A stretch of 64,000 bases of DNA from Charina bottae (lineage: Eukaryota > Chordata > Lepidosauria > Squamata > Charinaidae): NCBI GenBank assembly GCA_023362775.1, contig JALMGJ010000005.1, forward strand, positions 86,066,921-86,130,920, read 5' to 3'. The translations under genes were made by a program, and so were the position numbers. The notes beneath the pieces are model-generated. The model worked only from the letters and a program-made list of their open reading frames with translations, was not told the origin of the DNA and ran no database searches. Positions 1-10,354 of this stretch are shown piece by piece. Within the stretch, counting starts at the first letter, position 1; the number at the start of each line of letters is the position of its first letter.

Positions 1-119
1 GATATTATAGCATATTTTATTTTACAAATACTATTTACCAAAATATTGTTGGCTTGCATGTTTGAAAACAGATGCATCTGTTGGAGGGGATGTTGATATC
101 AGCCCTCTAACAGACTCCA

Positions 120-345
120 CAGGAAGACCAGGACTTAGCTTTACTGAGCTTGGCTATATTAACAGAATCTTGCAAGTCTGATTATGTGTTCCCTTCCCTC
201 CCATCTTATAGCCTAGGGAGTCAGGAAAGAGCCAGCCTGAGTCTTTTCCTAACTCTTTCCCTGTTTCCCAGGCTCCAAGCATGTTTTTGCACATCTTGTT
301 GATGTAATGGTTTCTAATACAGTTTCTCCAAGGCCATCTCCATGG
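120..345. repeat. Unclassified dispersed repeat, copy 1
   Basis: This stretch aligns by eye with 11160-11310: both have a CCTTCCCTC block, then a GAGTCAGGA/GAGTCAAGA block, a run of CT-rich sequence, and GCTCCAAGC/GAGCCAAGC followed by TTTGCA. The two copies are clearly diverged, so the family is old. No coding capacity, tRNA-like boxes or terminal repeats were recognised, and the class (LTR, SINE or other) is not resolved. Confidence 0.4.
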
Positions 346-392
346 CTCCCTGCAGGGAATCAAAATCTGCAAGATAGTTGGTGTGGAATCAT

Positions 393-445
393 GATCAAAG
401 CCCTGCCCCTTTTGTGCATGCATGTAAAAGGGTGGGGCTTTGATC
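393..445. repeat. Imperfect inverted repeat (hairpin)
   Basis: Arms at 393-413 and 426-445 start and end with GATCAAAGCC/GGCTTTGATC and pair over about 20 bases around a 12-base spacer that itself contains TGCATGCA. It may be the centre of a fold-back element, but no terminal duplication was found further out. Confidence 0.5.
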
Positions 446-524
446 TTGGTGCCCACCATCTTGAAGAACATTTCACAGACAGAGACGCATCCCCAGATAG
501 CCCCTGCTTGAAAATGTCTGTGTT

Positions 525-845
525 GTGTAACACAGGGGTCCCCAACCTTTTTGGTGCCAGAGACCTGTTTCAAAGGACGATTTTTCCGTGGACCGGGGGG
601 CGGGGTTTCTGGGGGTTCCGTGGACTGGGTTGTGGGGTTTGTGGGCAGGAGCCAATCGTGCGCACCGGGGGGCAGGGTTTGCAGGCTGGAGCCAATCACA
701 AGCACCGGGGGCGGGGTTTGCTGGTGGGAGCCAATCATGCGGAAGGGGGTGGGGTTTGCGGGCGGGAGCCCTGCGGCCCAGTTCCTAACAGGCCGCGGCC
801 CACTAGTGGGCTACAGCCCACAGGTTGGGGACCCCTGGTGTAACA
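525..845. mobile_element. Non-autonomous hAT transposon (305 bp)
   Basis: The element proper is 533-837. Its ends are inverted: CAGGGGTCCCCAACC on the left and GGTTGGGGACCCCTG on the right. It is flanked by a perfect 8-bp target-site duplication, GTGTAACA (525-532 and 838-845), diagnostic of the hAT superfamily. The interior is GC-rich and holds degenerate repeats in which GAGCCAATC alternates with GGGGCGGGGTTTG, so CCAAT-box-like and GC-box-like motifs recur. There is no transposase. The terminal sequences resemble mammalian Charlie-type non-autonomous hATs (from memory). Confidence 0.88.
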
Positions 846-847
846 CA

Positions 848-1345
848 TCATTTTTAGTGTTTATTTATTTAATTTATATTATCGCTCATCTTCCCCCGAA
901 GGGGGAACTCTGGGTGGTTTACAATAAAACCGGAGTTAAAATACAAAACAAATCCCAATAAAAGTGAAATAAATATATAATATCGTTATAATTATTAAAA
1001 TATATAAATAAAATAAAATGGAATCCAGATGGCTACAGTTCTTCCTCAAATCCAGAGTGCAAAGGCTGTTCTCAATCCATTCTAGGGTGCTAGCCATCCT
1101 CAAGAATGACTATTTCCTCTCCCGTCCCAGGCTTGGTGGCAAAACCAGGTTTTCAGTTTTTTCCTGAAGTCCAGGAGTGAGGGTGTCTGTCTCACCCCTG
1201 GAGGAAGGATGTTCCAGAGGGCAGGCGCTACTGCAGAGAAGGCACGCTTCCGAGACCCCACTAGGTGGAATTCTTTTAAAGATGGGGTCCGTAACATGCC
1301 CTCTCTGCATGACTGGGTGGGACGGGTCGATTCATTTTTAGTGTT
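848..1345 (-). mobile_element. 5'-truncated L2/CR1-like LINE
   Basis: The element proper is 862-1331, minus strand, between 14-bp duplications TCATTTTTAGTGTT (848-861 and 1332-1345). Read on the minus strand it has the end of a reverse-transcriptase ORF (1100-1331), a 3' UTR, the hairpin-like ending with CCCAGAGTTCCCCC then GGGGGAAGATGAGCG, and a short (AATAAA)-type tail. The same ending recurs at 25965-26040, 26120-26230, 29060-29575, 47618-47685, 56034-56355 and 58460-58560. Assignment to L2 versus CR1/L3 is uncertain. Confidence 0.8.
1100..1331 (-). pseudogene. C-terminal end of a LINE ORF2 (relic)
   Basis: The minus-strand reading frame carries RAFSAVAPALWNILPPGV followed by PSLLDFRKKLKTWF, the characteristic C-terminus of L2/CR1-clade reverse-transcriptase proteins (R-x-FS...P-x-LWN-x-LP...FKxxLKTxL). 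Only about 65 residues survive because the insertion was truncated on arrival at 1331, so no enzymatic domain is present. It belongs to the LINE insertion bounded by the 14-bp duplication. Not a host gene. Confidence 0.75.
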
Positions 1346-2093
1346 GTCTCCCTACTATTAGGAGATATGGATTCAGAGGAAATGAAGTCTTTAATTGCTT
1401 GAATCTTTCCTCTGTCATGTTTTCTCTTCAATTCTCACATTGCTTTCAAAAACAAAAATCTACTATTCCCCTGTTTTGTATCAACAGTATACCATATCTT
1501 TGTTATACTTTTTCCTTCATCAAGAGTTTTCCTGCCTTTATCAATAGTTCCGTACATTTTCTAATACCATAATTAATATCTTCACTATTTTTCCAAAAAG
1601 CATATAGCTGCTTTCTTTGAAAGTAAGCAGATTCATTACCTTGGCCCAAATGCTTCTTCAATAGATCTTCCAATCTTTATATATTTTAATGTATTTCTGC
1701 ATGTATACTATAAATCAACACTATTAACTATTTACTGTATTCTGTTCTCTTTTATTGGGAAATATGGGTGACGTGTGTCTAGAGACATATGTAAAGCAGG
1801 TTGTATCCTCTAGATGTCCAAACTTTAATTAAATGTTTTAGTGCTGATATTGTTGATCAAAGGAAGGCATTTATTATTATATGTAGGAGACAATCCTTTC
1901 AGGAAAGTATTTTGTATTTTCACATTTTCCATTGAAATTCACATTCCTATCACTGTTAGTTAAACTAATTTTGAAAGCTGACAAGCATCATAGTACGCTA
2001 GATTTGGAATATCTCACATGATCTGTATACAAAGGATTTTTTAACTTTATATTTCTTAGATTAGAAATAAAATTATTCTTTTGCCATTGAGCT
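1346..2093. other. AT-rich unique sequence
   Basis: No coding or RNA gene seen. The part around 1741-1880 resembles 5986-6120 weakly (shared GAGACATAT-TAAAGCA block and TTAATTAA block), which may be an old dispersed or local duplication. Confidence 0.4.
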
Positions 2094-4363
2094 AAGATAG
2101 AATTAGTTATTTTTTATATATAAATTTTATTGAATTTTAAAATACATATTAAAAGTTAGAAAAGGAAATAGAAATACAAAGTAAAGAAAAAGGGAAAAGA
2201 AAAGAAAAGTGAAGTAAAGAAAGGAAATAAACAAAAAAGTATAAAAGATAGATGACCTCCAATCTATCTTTGGTCATTAAATACAATATTTTACTTTAAA
2301 TGATAGTCTTTCATCCAATACACAGGAACTTTTCTTTGTCAAGTATACTTTAATTTCTATAATCCAATCTTCTGATCTTCATATAGGTTTCATATTTCTT
2401 ACAGTCCTCCAATAATCCATCTATGGTTTCCGCTCCTTGAAGTAATGTCAATTTAAATGTTATTGAATGCGTCGATTTAATATTTTTAATCACTTTTTCC
2501 ATTTTTACATCTGTATTTATATCCTTAATAAAGTCCAATTAGTCTTGAATCATATATATAACAAACAATATATTAAAAAGGTCCTCTTTTTTTTATTTCT
2601 AGTAAAATATATATTCTATTCATATATATCCATAAAAAATAACACTAATCTAAACATAATCTATATTAAAACTATAGTTATACCATTTTCTACATATTTA
2701 CCTAATTAACAAATTTTTATAATTATCTGTTCCACTAATACATAACCTTATAACAATTCTCAATAATATTCATACTAGTAATTATAGTAATAATTCATCC
2801 TATAATAACATTAATTCTAATTCCAACTCAACATCCCATCCTAATAAAATATTTTCCCATTCATGTATCTCCATAATTTTTTTTTTAATTTGCATATAAT
2901 CTATAACATCAACATATATTTATATTTTTAATTTTATAGCCTTGTATCTTATGATTAAAGTACAGTTTCTCATATCCATTTTTCCAGTTAAAATCCATGG
3001 TTCCATTAACCTTATATCCCATCTTTTAAACTAAGTCTCCTTGGTTATGCCAAGATCATAATGTATAGTCTGTTTTATTTGTCTCATGTAAAATGTCAGA
3101 ATGTTTTTCTGAACCTTTCCCCATCCAGTACCGAACCAGGCAATTTCACAATAACCCTCAAGTTGCAAATTCAAATCTGCTTCTCTGTCTCTCGACTGCA
3201 ATAATGCATTTAAAATCTCCTTCTTCTGTTTCTCCTCTATCTCAAAGACATCTCTACTTTGCTCTAAATATTTCAAAGTTTCTTCTGCCTCCAATTCTAT
3301 CTTTTGTTCCTGGCCCTGCAAGTCCACCAACAAAACCTCCAGTGATCTCTTAATTTCTGAAAGAATTTATCTAACTTCCTCTTTAAACTCCTGAATCAAA
3401 ACTGCAACTGTAACTGCCATTTCCACCCCCCTCCCGTTCCCCAGGCCCCAGCCGCCACCACAAAATCTCTAGCCAAAACAAAGAGCCTCTCAAAGAGAGT
3501 GAGTAAACAGCTGGTCTATTCCAGTGGAAAATCACCAGCAGAGCCTAACAAGTCCCAAATAGTTCCAATTATAAGAGAAGGAGAAAAAGAAAAAAATTAT
3601 CATCTAAATACAAAAAATTATTAAAATAAAAGAAGTAAAAGAAAGAGATCCAATAATCCAAAAATAGGGAGAAGAGTAGTATTTCAAACAGTTTGTAAAA
3701 AGGAAAAAGAAAAGAAAAATTTCAGCCACTATAAAAAAGAATAACAAATAAACAAATTGATCAATAATTAGTCCAACAAAATATATTCAAAATATGTTCA
3801 ATAAAAACTCTTATACTTCCAAGTGAGCAGGAATCACTCTAGTAACATAGAAAAATAAAGTAAAAAAAAAATGCAGACGTTTTCACTGTACTTCAAATAT
3901 AAAATCCATCATACTTCCACCATAATTATTACAGCAAAGAAAGCACAAAAATTGCCAACATTTTGAGCATTGTCCAAAGATAGACCTTAGATAATAAGAC
4001 AATATAATCTAGAAGAAAAAATAAAATAAAAGTGGTCTAAAAGCCGGCTTTTTGCCCTAGTGTCTCTCTATTAGGAGACTTACAATTCCCTGGAGAGCCA
4101 GTTTACTCCTCCGGCCGTTCCTCCGCTTCCCCCCCTGCTCTTCCGCGGTGGAAAACAACGAAAAACACAGGAGGGGGCAGTTCCCAATGACCCAGTGAGC
4201 AATCGTCTGGTTCTCCCCTCTCCGGGGAGAAACACCGGTGGTCTTATACTTTCAGTAGACCCCCGCAAACAGGGAAAAGCTAGCCAGGCTTTCAACACTC
4301 TGAAAAATTCTGACTTGTCGAGCTGCCAGTCCGGCCTGGAAGTCCCAAGATAGAATTAGTTAT
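2094..4363 (-). mobile_element. L1-type element with ORF1-like region, no ORF2
   Basis: The element proper is 2111-4346 (2,236 bp), minus strand, flanked by a perfect 17-bp duplication AAGATAGAATTAGTTAT (2094-2110 and 4347-4363). On the minus strand it has a GC-rich leader of about 0.9 kb (4346-3421), an ORF beginning at 3420 with a coiled-coil-like sequence, and then AT-rich sequence down to a T-rich/A-rich terminus at 2111. No reverse-transcriptase or endonuclease motif was found. The layout is that of a half-L1 (ORF1-only) or an internally deleted L1 mobilised in trans. Confidence 0.65.
3031..3420 (-). pseudogene. L1 ORF1-like coiled-coil protein, broken
   Basis: On the minus strand an ATG at 3420-3418 opens MAVTVAVLIQEFKEEVR, then an in-frame TAA, after which the same frame continues for about 110 more codons to 3031. 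The downstream part is rich in E, K, Q, L (for example IELEAEETLKYLEQSRDVFE) with heptad-like spacing, as expected of the N-terminal coiled coil of an L1 ORF1 RNA-binding protein. The RRM and C-terminal domains are not recognisable in this frame. A further short minus-strand frame at 2350-2538 (KLTLLQGAETIDGLLEDCKK) may be a displaced later part. The premature stop makes it non-functional. The ORF1 assignment rests on composition and position after a GC-rich leader, not on a database match. Confidence 0.5.
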
Positions 4364-4383
4364 GTGATCAGTATTATCTGAAA

Positions 4384-4575
4384 TACAGGTAGTCCTTGTT
4401 TAGCAACTACCTTGTTTAGTGACTGTTTGTAGTTATGACAGTGATGAAAAAGTAACTTTACAACCAATGCTCGCATTTATGACCTTCAGAAGTCTGTAAA
4501 GCAAAGGAAAGCTGAATTAAAATCATAAGCACAGTTGTTGTTTCACTTATTGACTGCTCTGCTTAACTCCTGAGT
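4384..4575. repeat. Degenerate MITE-like repeat, TACAGGTAGTCC family
   Basis: The segment starts TACAGGTAGTCCTTGTTTAG and contains TTTATGACCTTCAGAAG and CACAGTTGTTGTTTCACTT, which match from memory an abundant squamate short DNA repeat whose consensus begins TACAGGTAGTCCTCGACTTA. This copy is heavily diverged and its right end is not clear. Confidence 0.5.
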
Positions 4576-5097
4576 TGGCGGTCCCCAACTGTTGTCGCCA
4601 AAATAGATTTTTTTTCTCCCATTGTTTCAGATTTTGCTTACATTGTTTCCAAGCATCTCTTTAATTAATTATGAATAATATCTTCAAATTTGAATAACCT
4701 CCAAATACATTATAATATCCAAATGTGTAATGTTTTATATTCTATAGTCAATTGTTCTTTGGGGGAAAAGCATAATAATTTTGATTTCTATAATTTATAG
4801 TTAAGCTAGAAGCCTTTCAGATTATTGCAATTTATATGCAGGTTAAGTAATGATGCCATCAAAATTTTCATCACCTGTATGTAAAATAATGTTATGACTG
4901 TCATTACTAATTTTAGTCCAAGAAATATTTTTTTCTTATTTTCTGTATAAGCATTTCAGTTAGTAATGGAAAAAAAAAAGGAAAGGGGGGAGAGGACAAC
5001 TTGGTTAGGTCCTTTTGCCATTGTATTACATTTGAATTCACATTATTAACTCTTTATGTTTGTTACCAATGGTTGATAAATATTTTGAATATTTTTG

Positions 5098-5600
5098 TCA
5101 AATTAAGGACCATAGTTCAACCTTGCTAGACATCATCCATGAATTCCCAGTCAACTGAATCAAACGCCTTATGAATATCCAAGGATCCAAAATAGAAAAA
5201 TATATCCTTCCATTTAACATATGTAATATCCAATAGCACCCTTTTAATAGGATCTGCATTGGTCCTATTTGGATGAATCTGGTTTGGTCTATGCTATCTC
5301 CAGTTTTTTTTTTTTTTAAAAAAATCATATTTAAAAAAACATTTAATGAAGATATTGGATGACAATGTGCCATATCTGATCTGTTCTTCTGTGATTTAAG
5401 AATTATAGTTCTAATTGACCTCTGGTGTCTTATTATAATGTTAGTGCTACTCATGCTATTGAAAAGCAGCAACATCAGCCACTGCCCAAGGAAAAATATT
5501 AGTATGGTTGATTTTTCTGCCCTTTTCTCTGGAAGATAGACTATCTCTCTCAATATTGTAATCTTTATATCTAAGCCTAAACCCAAGGTATGAAATTGGC
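5098..5600 (-). pseudogene. L1 ORF2 reverse-transcriptase relic
   Basis: Minus-strand translation in shifting frames gives pieces of the L1 reverse transcriptase. One frame reads HPISSLNVFLNMIF (compare the conserved RPISLLN block) and then DQTRFIQ (DQTGFI block). Around 5139-5193 another frame reads SLDIHKAFDSVDWEFMDDV, which is palm motif A with its catalytic Asp and the AFD-x-V-x-W signature. At least one frameshift and several stops separate the blocks, and the YADD motif is not seen. It is an old, dead fragment unrelated to the L1-type element just upstream, which lacks ORF2. Confidence 0.75.
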
Positions 5601-8599
5601 TATTTCAATAAACCATAGTTAAGATTATTATTTTTTAAATGAAAATAAATATGCCAGTGGAAACAGAAGGTTGAAGCACTCCGCAGCTCATTCTTGCAGT
5701 GATAAACCATAACAGCAGAAGTTTGTCATTAGTGGAGTTATGTAACTTTGGCAATGCCATTAACCATAAACGTTTCTGTGTGTGCAATGATTCATTACAT
5801 TTGCTAACCCTAAGGTTAATATTTTCATCATCATCATCATCATCTAAAAAAGAATATAGCCACATCCTTTGAAAACAAGAAAATTCATCTCTTCTGCCCA
5901 GCTACTGCTTCTATATATAACAGCTTCCAATTTTTTAATAAAACCTCTATATAGACTAAATTGGTCCTACTAACCATTTATTCTGCTCTGTTATCTTTAA
6001 CTGGAAAATCTGGATGATGTAGAAATTGGATTAATAGAGACATATATAAAGCACACTGTAACCAGCCAGGACTTGAAACATTAATTAACAATTTTAGTTC
6101 CAAAATAGTATCAAAGCCAGGAAAATTGCAGTGCTATACAATCAGTAGAATATTATTTCTTCAAGATGTCACTGATGTACTGTATATTGTAAGTGGGAAA
6201 ATTCAAGGCATTGGCTTGTTTGTTGTTGTTGTTGATTTCCTAGCTCCATTAATAAACATATTTGTGTTATGTGAAAGTCCTGGAAACAATCTACCATTAA
6301 GTTACATGTATTTTCATTCTTATTTTAAAATCTATGCTTTAAATATTCCTAATTCTGTTGAGCAATATTTTTACGTAGTTTTAAATCTGCCCTAAGTTAA
6401 GGTAGTTTTAAATCTACCCTAGTTCTCAGGGGCACTCTATCTAGTTAGCTAAATGCCCTTCCTTCTTTATTACACAATTTAATTTTTCATGTCTTTCATT
6501 TATTAGCAGTAAAATGATCTCTGCTAAAAATAATTACATTAAATATCTAAAATAAGTGCAAAGTATAAAAATATGAGTAAAATGAAATAGGTCCTCTATT
6601 TGCTTAAGTAAAATAAAATCAGATACTTAATTACAGTATAATGATCTTCAAGGAAATTGTTTTGATAGCCACAATTTTGAATATTAAATATAAAGAAGTT
6701 ATTTTCTGCTTATTTTCTGCAACTGATTTTGGTATAGATGAATAATTTCTACTGCTGTTAATGGTTAGATTAATTACATATTTCCTGGGATTTTTATAAC
6801 TTAGAAGTGTTCATTTCAAATATGGAAAACTTTGAAAATCTGACAATTTTCAAAGCTATGTTGTAAGGCATCTTAGTATTCTGTGGGATTTTGGAGAGGA
6901 TTTTTAGCAGGTCCTCCAGATCTGCTCCAGAGGATCCCAAACGAGAGAAGACTGGACCTCACCAAGAGAATGCTGGTGAAAGAGTCAATCCAGTCTGTCC
7001 ATGTTGGATGGACATAAATGGATGCCACTCTGAAAATTCTGAAACGAATGCTGTCAAATACAAAAAAATCCAGTTTGTCCATTTTGCCCATTTTCTAGAT
7101 TGCTTTCTTCTTCACCTGGCCTCTGTGGCACCCTTGAGACTTCCCAGAGACATTTGGCTGGCCACAGCCTCCTTCGTAAAACAGAGTTTTGTTCTGATAC
7201 AGGGAGGCATATAGTACATATGAGGCATAGACACCCCCCCCCCCAGTTTTCCACTAGGCATACTAGTGTTCCTAACCTAGCAATCAATCATACAAAGAGT
7301 TCCAAGAATGGAAGCCTTTGTAGGTGTTGCACCATATTTTGTACCTTATTTTAGTTTTTGCTGAGTAATAATTGTTCTAAGGAGAGACTGGCATCTTGTA
7401 CCAGCATGTTACTTTTAAGTAAGCCCTAGAATGAAAATATTACTGCAGCTTAGATGAAATTCGAGCCTCTTCAATTCATATTTTGTGCTCTATTTTCAAA
7501 CATTTTAAATGAAGATTAGTTTCTTAAATTCACTCTGGCACCACATGCCATCAAATCTTATCCCCCGTCACTTAGATCTCTAATTAACTTATACTCTACA
7601 GACCTATTTCTTCAGCTTACATTTCTTTCAAGGCCTCTAATGTGCTGAGTTACACTGGAAAGAAACAATAAGATTTAGGGGAAGAATTAATTTAAGAAAG
7701 TCAGGAACAGATAAGGGAAAATGAGAAAAAGCAGCTTAGTATTTTGTCTTGTAAATGGTTTTGCTCTGTTAGACTAAGAATCCATTTATTCAAGGAGGGG
7801 AGGGACTGTTAATGAAATAGATGATGAATACGCACAGCGATTACAGTAATGAATTTTAGCACTCACTTTCAATGATATTTTATTTATGAGGTGCTTGATT
7901 ATTCAGATAAAGACAAGAAGTTTATGGCAGTAGATTATGTCTTGTTTTCATAAACATATTCAGTAGTTTAATAAACATATTTTTTCAGTTTAAAAATGAG
8001 CAAAATTTATGAGAGATTATCTTAGGGTTAATGAAGTCTAACATTAAGGAAATATTACCCTATAATACTGGAGCTTTCAGAACTAGAGATGTAATTGCTT
8101 GATTTTTTTTTCTACTCCTCCGTTTTCCTAAGGGCTATTTTTATATATTACATGTTTTATGCCATTAATCCTATTTTTACAAGTCCCTCTTAAGCCAATT
8201 CCGTGAAAATTATACGTAGAAGTTTATAGTTCTGTCACTTTGTTTTACTAAGAGGTTTAATAAATACTTAACAATTGAATGAAAGAATGGTTTTGCAGTT
8301 TATAGGAAGATGCAGTGCTTGGACAAATAGTTCTAACATCACAGAAATGATGGAATCATCGATTTTGCAGAAGTCTGTCAGCATTAAGCTGAGATATTTT
8401 AAGCTACATTTTTATGCAGGTCAAGGGAAAGTGAAGCAAATAAAATCAGAAATAAGGAGCTGCGTGTTGGCTGTTGAGATTTGGATAATTAGCTGTGTTG
8501 CGGTTATCAGACTGACATCCTGAAAATTGTAAGATTGAAAGCTATCTCCCAGGAAGTGTAGCACCTTGGAGGTGCATTTTATTGGGTCTGATAAAAGAG
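5601..8599. other. Unique AT-rich sequence
   Basis: No supported gene. It holds a short (ATC)n run near 5829-5846, a weak match of 5986-6120 to 1741-1880, and a poly-C run near 7234-7244. The region 6880-7210 is richer in GC and gives overlapping short frames, but no family was recognised. Confidence 0.4.
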
Positions 8600-8930
8600 G
8601 GGAAAGGAAAAGAAAGGAGGAAAATAGGCAGTGTAACAGATTTAATTTGCAGGGGAAATTTGTTCTAATGCATAATGCCATCTTTACCGGGAAGTGCAGG
8701 GCTTCCAGATTGAGCTGATAGAGTATCAGCATGGAGAAAAGACAACCGTCACGTAAAGCGCCCTCCTCATTGATCAACACCGCAAACAATTTTGCTCTGT
8801 GGCAATATCATAATGAACAATACAAGATCACAGGAACCCAGAGCAAATTATGCAGCCCTCAAGGCTGAAACTGGCACCTCTTGTTTCCCGGAACACGGGT
8901 GATTCACTCTGTGACGAGCATCCTTTTTAA
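8600..8930. other. Candidate conserved non-coding element
   Basis: This is non-repetitive, of balanced composition, with no simple repeats, no coding signature and several octamer/homeobox-like AT-rich words such as TAATGCATAATGCC and ATTATGCA. It looks like an ancient constrained non-coding element, but nothing in a single sequence can prove constraint. Confidence 0.2.
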
Positions 8931-10081
8931 ATGCTTTCAAGATAATTTAGTGTATTTTAAACATAAATGGCAATTTGCTTCATAGGAGAATAATTTGCCA
9001 ATATTGAACTTCTGCCTTGCTCATGTGAGGCATGGGGGAGTACACAAAGGAATTGTGGGAAGTTACAAAGAGACAAGCAGGTAAGTTTGCATCTCCCAGC
9101 TTAATTCACTTGATGAAAAGCTGCTGCTTCTGATGTGTCATACATCAAAGGTAGGGCATCAGTAATCTTTGCTCAAGGGCACGGCTAACAGACAGATAGA
9201 CATGTGAATGAGATGGGGGGGAAAAGCGGTTCATCCTTTTCTGCTAACACCACAGCGGAGATAAAGGAAGATTTATGAGTCATTTTGGACCACATACCAG
9301 CGAGCAGCACACAGTATTTTTCACATGTTCCCAAAATTGGTGGCGGAAGGCAATCAGGTTGTCACAATGTCCATCAGGTGCTTTTACAAAGAAATTGAGT
9401 CATTTGGGCTTTCTCCTGCATACTCAGTTTTTTAAAAAAAAATCTGCTGTGAAGAATGTGCGTGTTTGCAATAAGTTTAATCTGAAAAACAGCTAAACCC
9501 CACTGCATTCACTTATACTCTGGATGTCAGCAGAATGCACTTGAGTTACAAAGGGCTGAATTCAAAGAATCGTAAGGACAAGGACAGCAGTGGCTACTAG
9601 TGTTTCACCAAGGTATGTGCAAGAGTAGTCTATCCCAGTCTGTAGCAGGTCTTACGCACAAGCGCTTGCTTAACTCAAAGTACTGCTGTGAATTGTAGCT
9701 CCAGCATTGCATTACATTAATTGGGGGGTGGGGGGCGGTGTCATGGGAGTGTGTTTATTGGTTCCAGAAATTTAATTGAAAGAGGCCTTTGCAGCTTTCC
9801 AACTCCCCCCCCCCTTTTCTTCACTTAAAGGAAGAAATTTCAGCCATGCTTTATCAAAACAGTCAAGCATCTTCACTTTTCCAGGTTCAAGCCTTACCAT
9901 TTCACATACCAAAGCAAACAAATGCCCACCTTTCTTTCAAGATGGCATTTCAAAGGTACAAGGAGAACTGCCCCTTATTGCAGTTAGCTAGAAAAAACCT
10001 TCCCATTGGCTCTTTCATCCTAGTGATGGTCTTCCCACACACCCTTCTACCAGTGAAAGTGCTTTCCCCTCCATATACACA
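8931..10081. other. Unique sequence without recognised features
   Basis: No coding, RNA or transposon signature was recognised. Short homopolymer runs of G and C occur near 9722-9736 and 9804-9815. Confidence 0.35.
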
Positions 10082-10340
10082 TCATTCATTTCATTGGTGA
10101 TCACTCGTAGCCGAGTAAGATTGTCTTCCAAAGGTAAAATTCTAACGGTGGATCCGTAAGTGGCTGTAAAGGCCAATTTTGGATCCGCACAACCTCCCAC
10201 AATGAGGGCATAGGTTTCCGGGTGGGAGACGGTCATGATGAGGGTCTGCCTGACGTGCCTTCCTTTTAGCTCTTTTATCCTTTTCGCCCTGTACTCGTGT
10301 TTCTTCAAAGTCCATAGCGCCATTAATAAATATACAGTGG
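10082..10340 (-). pseudogene. LINE 3' end, ORF ending in a C2H2 zinc finger
   Basis: On the minus strand one frame (about 10335 down to a TAG at 10144-10142) reads ...FEETRVQGEKDKRAKRKARQ, then NLCPHCGRLCGSKIGLYSHL and RIHR-stop. It is a basic linker followed by a CX2C...HX3H zinc finger at the extreme C-terminus, a layout seen in several non-LTR retroelement ORF2 proteins. Downstream, the minus strand has a short 3' UTR (ACTCGGCTACGAGTGATCACC) and a (ATGA)-like tail near 10082. Only the last 60 or so codons remain. A longer open frame on the same strand (10015-10353) is a shadow of this sequence. The LINE clade is not resolved. Confidence 0.65.
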
Positions 10341-10354
10341 TTGAACAGACCATT

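Noticed and set aside
6880..7210. Possible LINE 3' UTR or exon
   Set aside because: Only short vague similarity (GACATTTGGCTGGCCACAG) to LINE 3' sequence; too weak to call.
10015..10353. A 112-codon minus-strand frame that looked gene-like
   Set aside because: Another frame over the same bases gives a recognisable LINE C-terminus with zinc finger, so this frame is a shadow.
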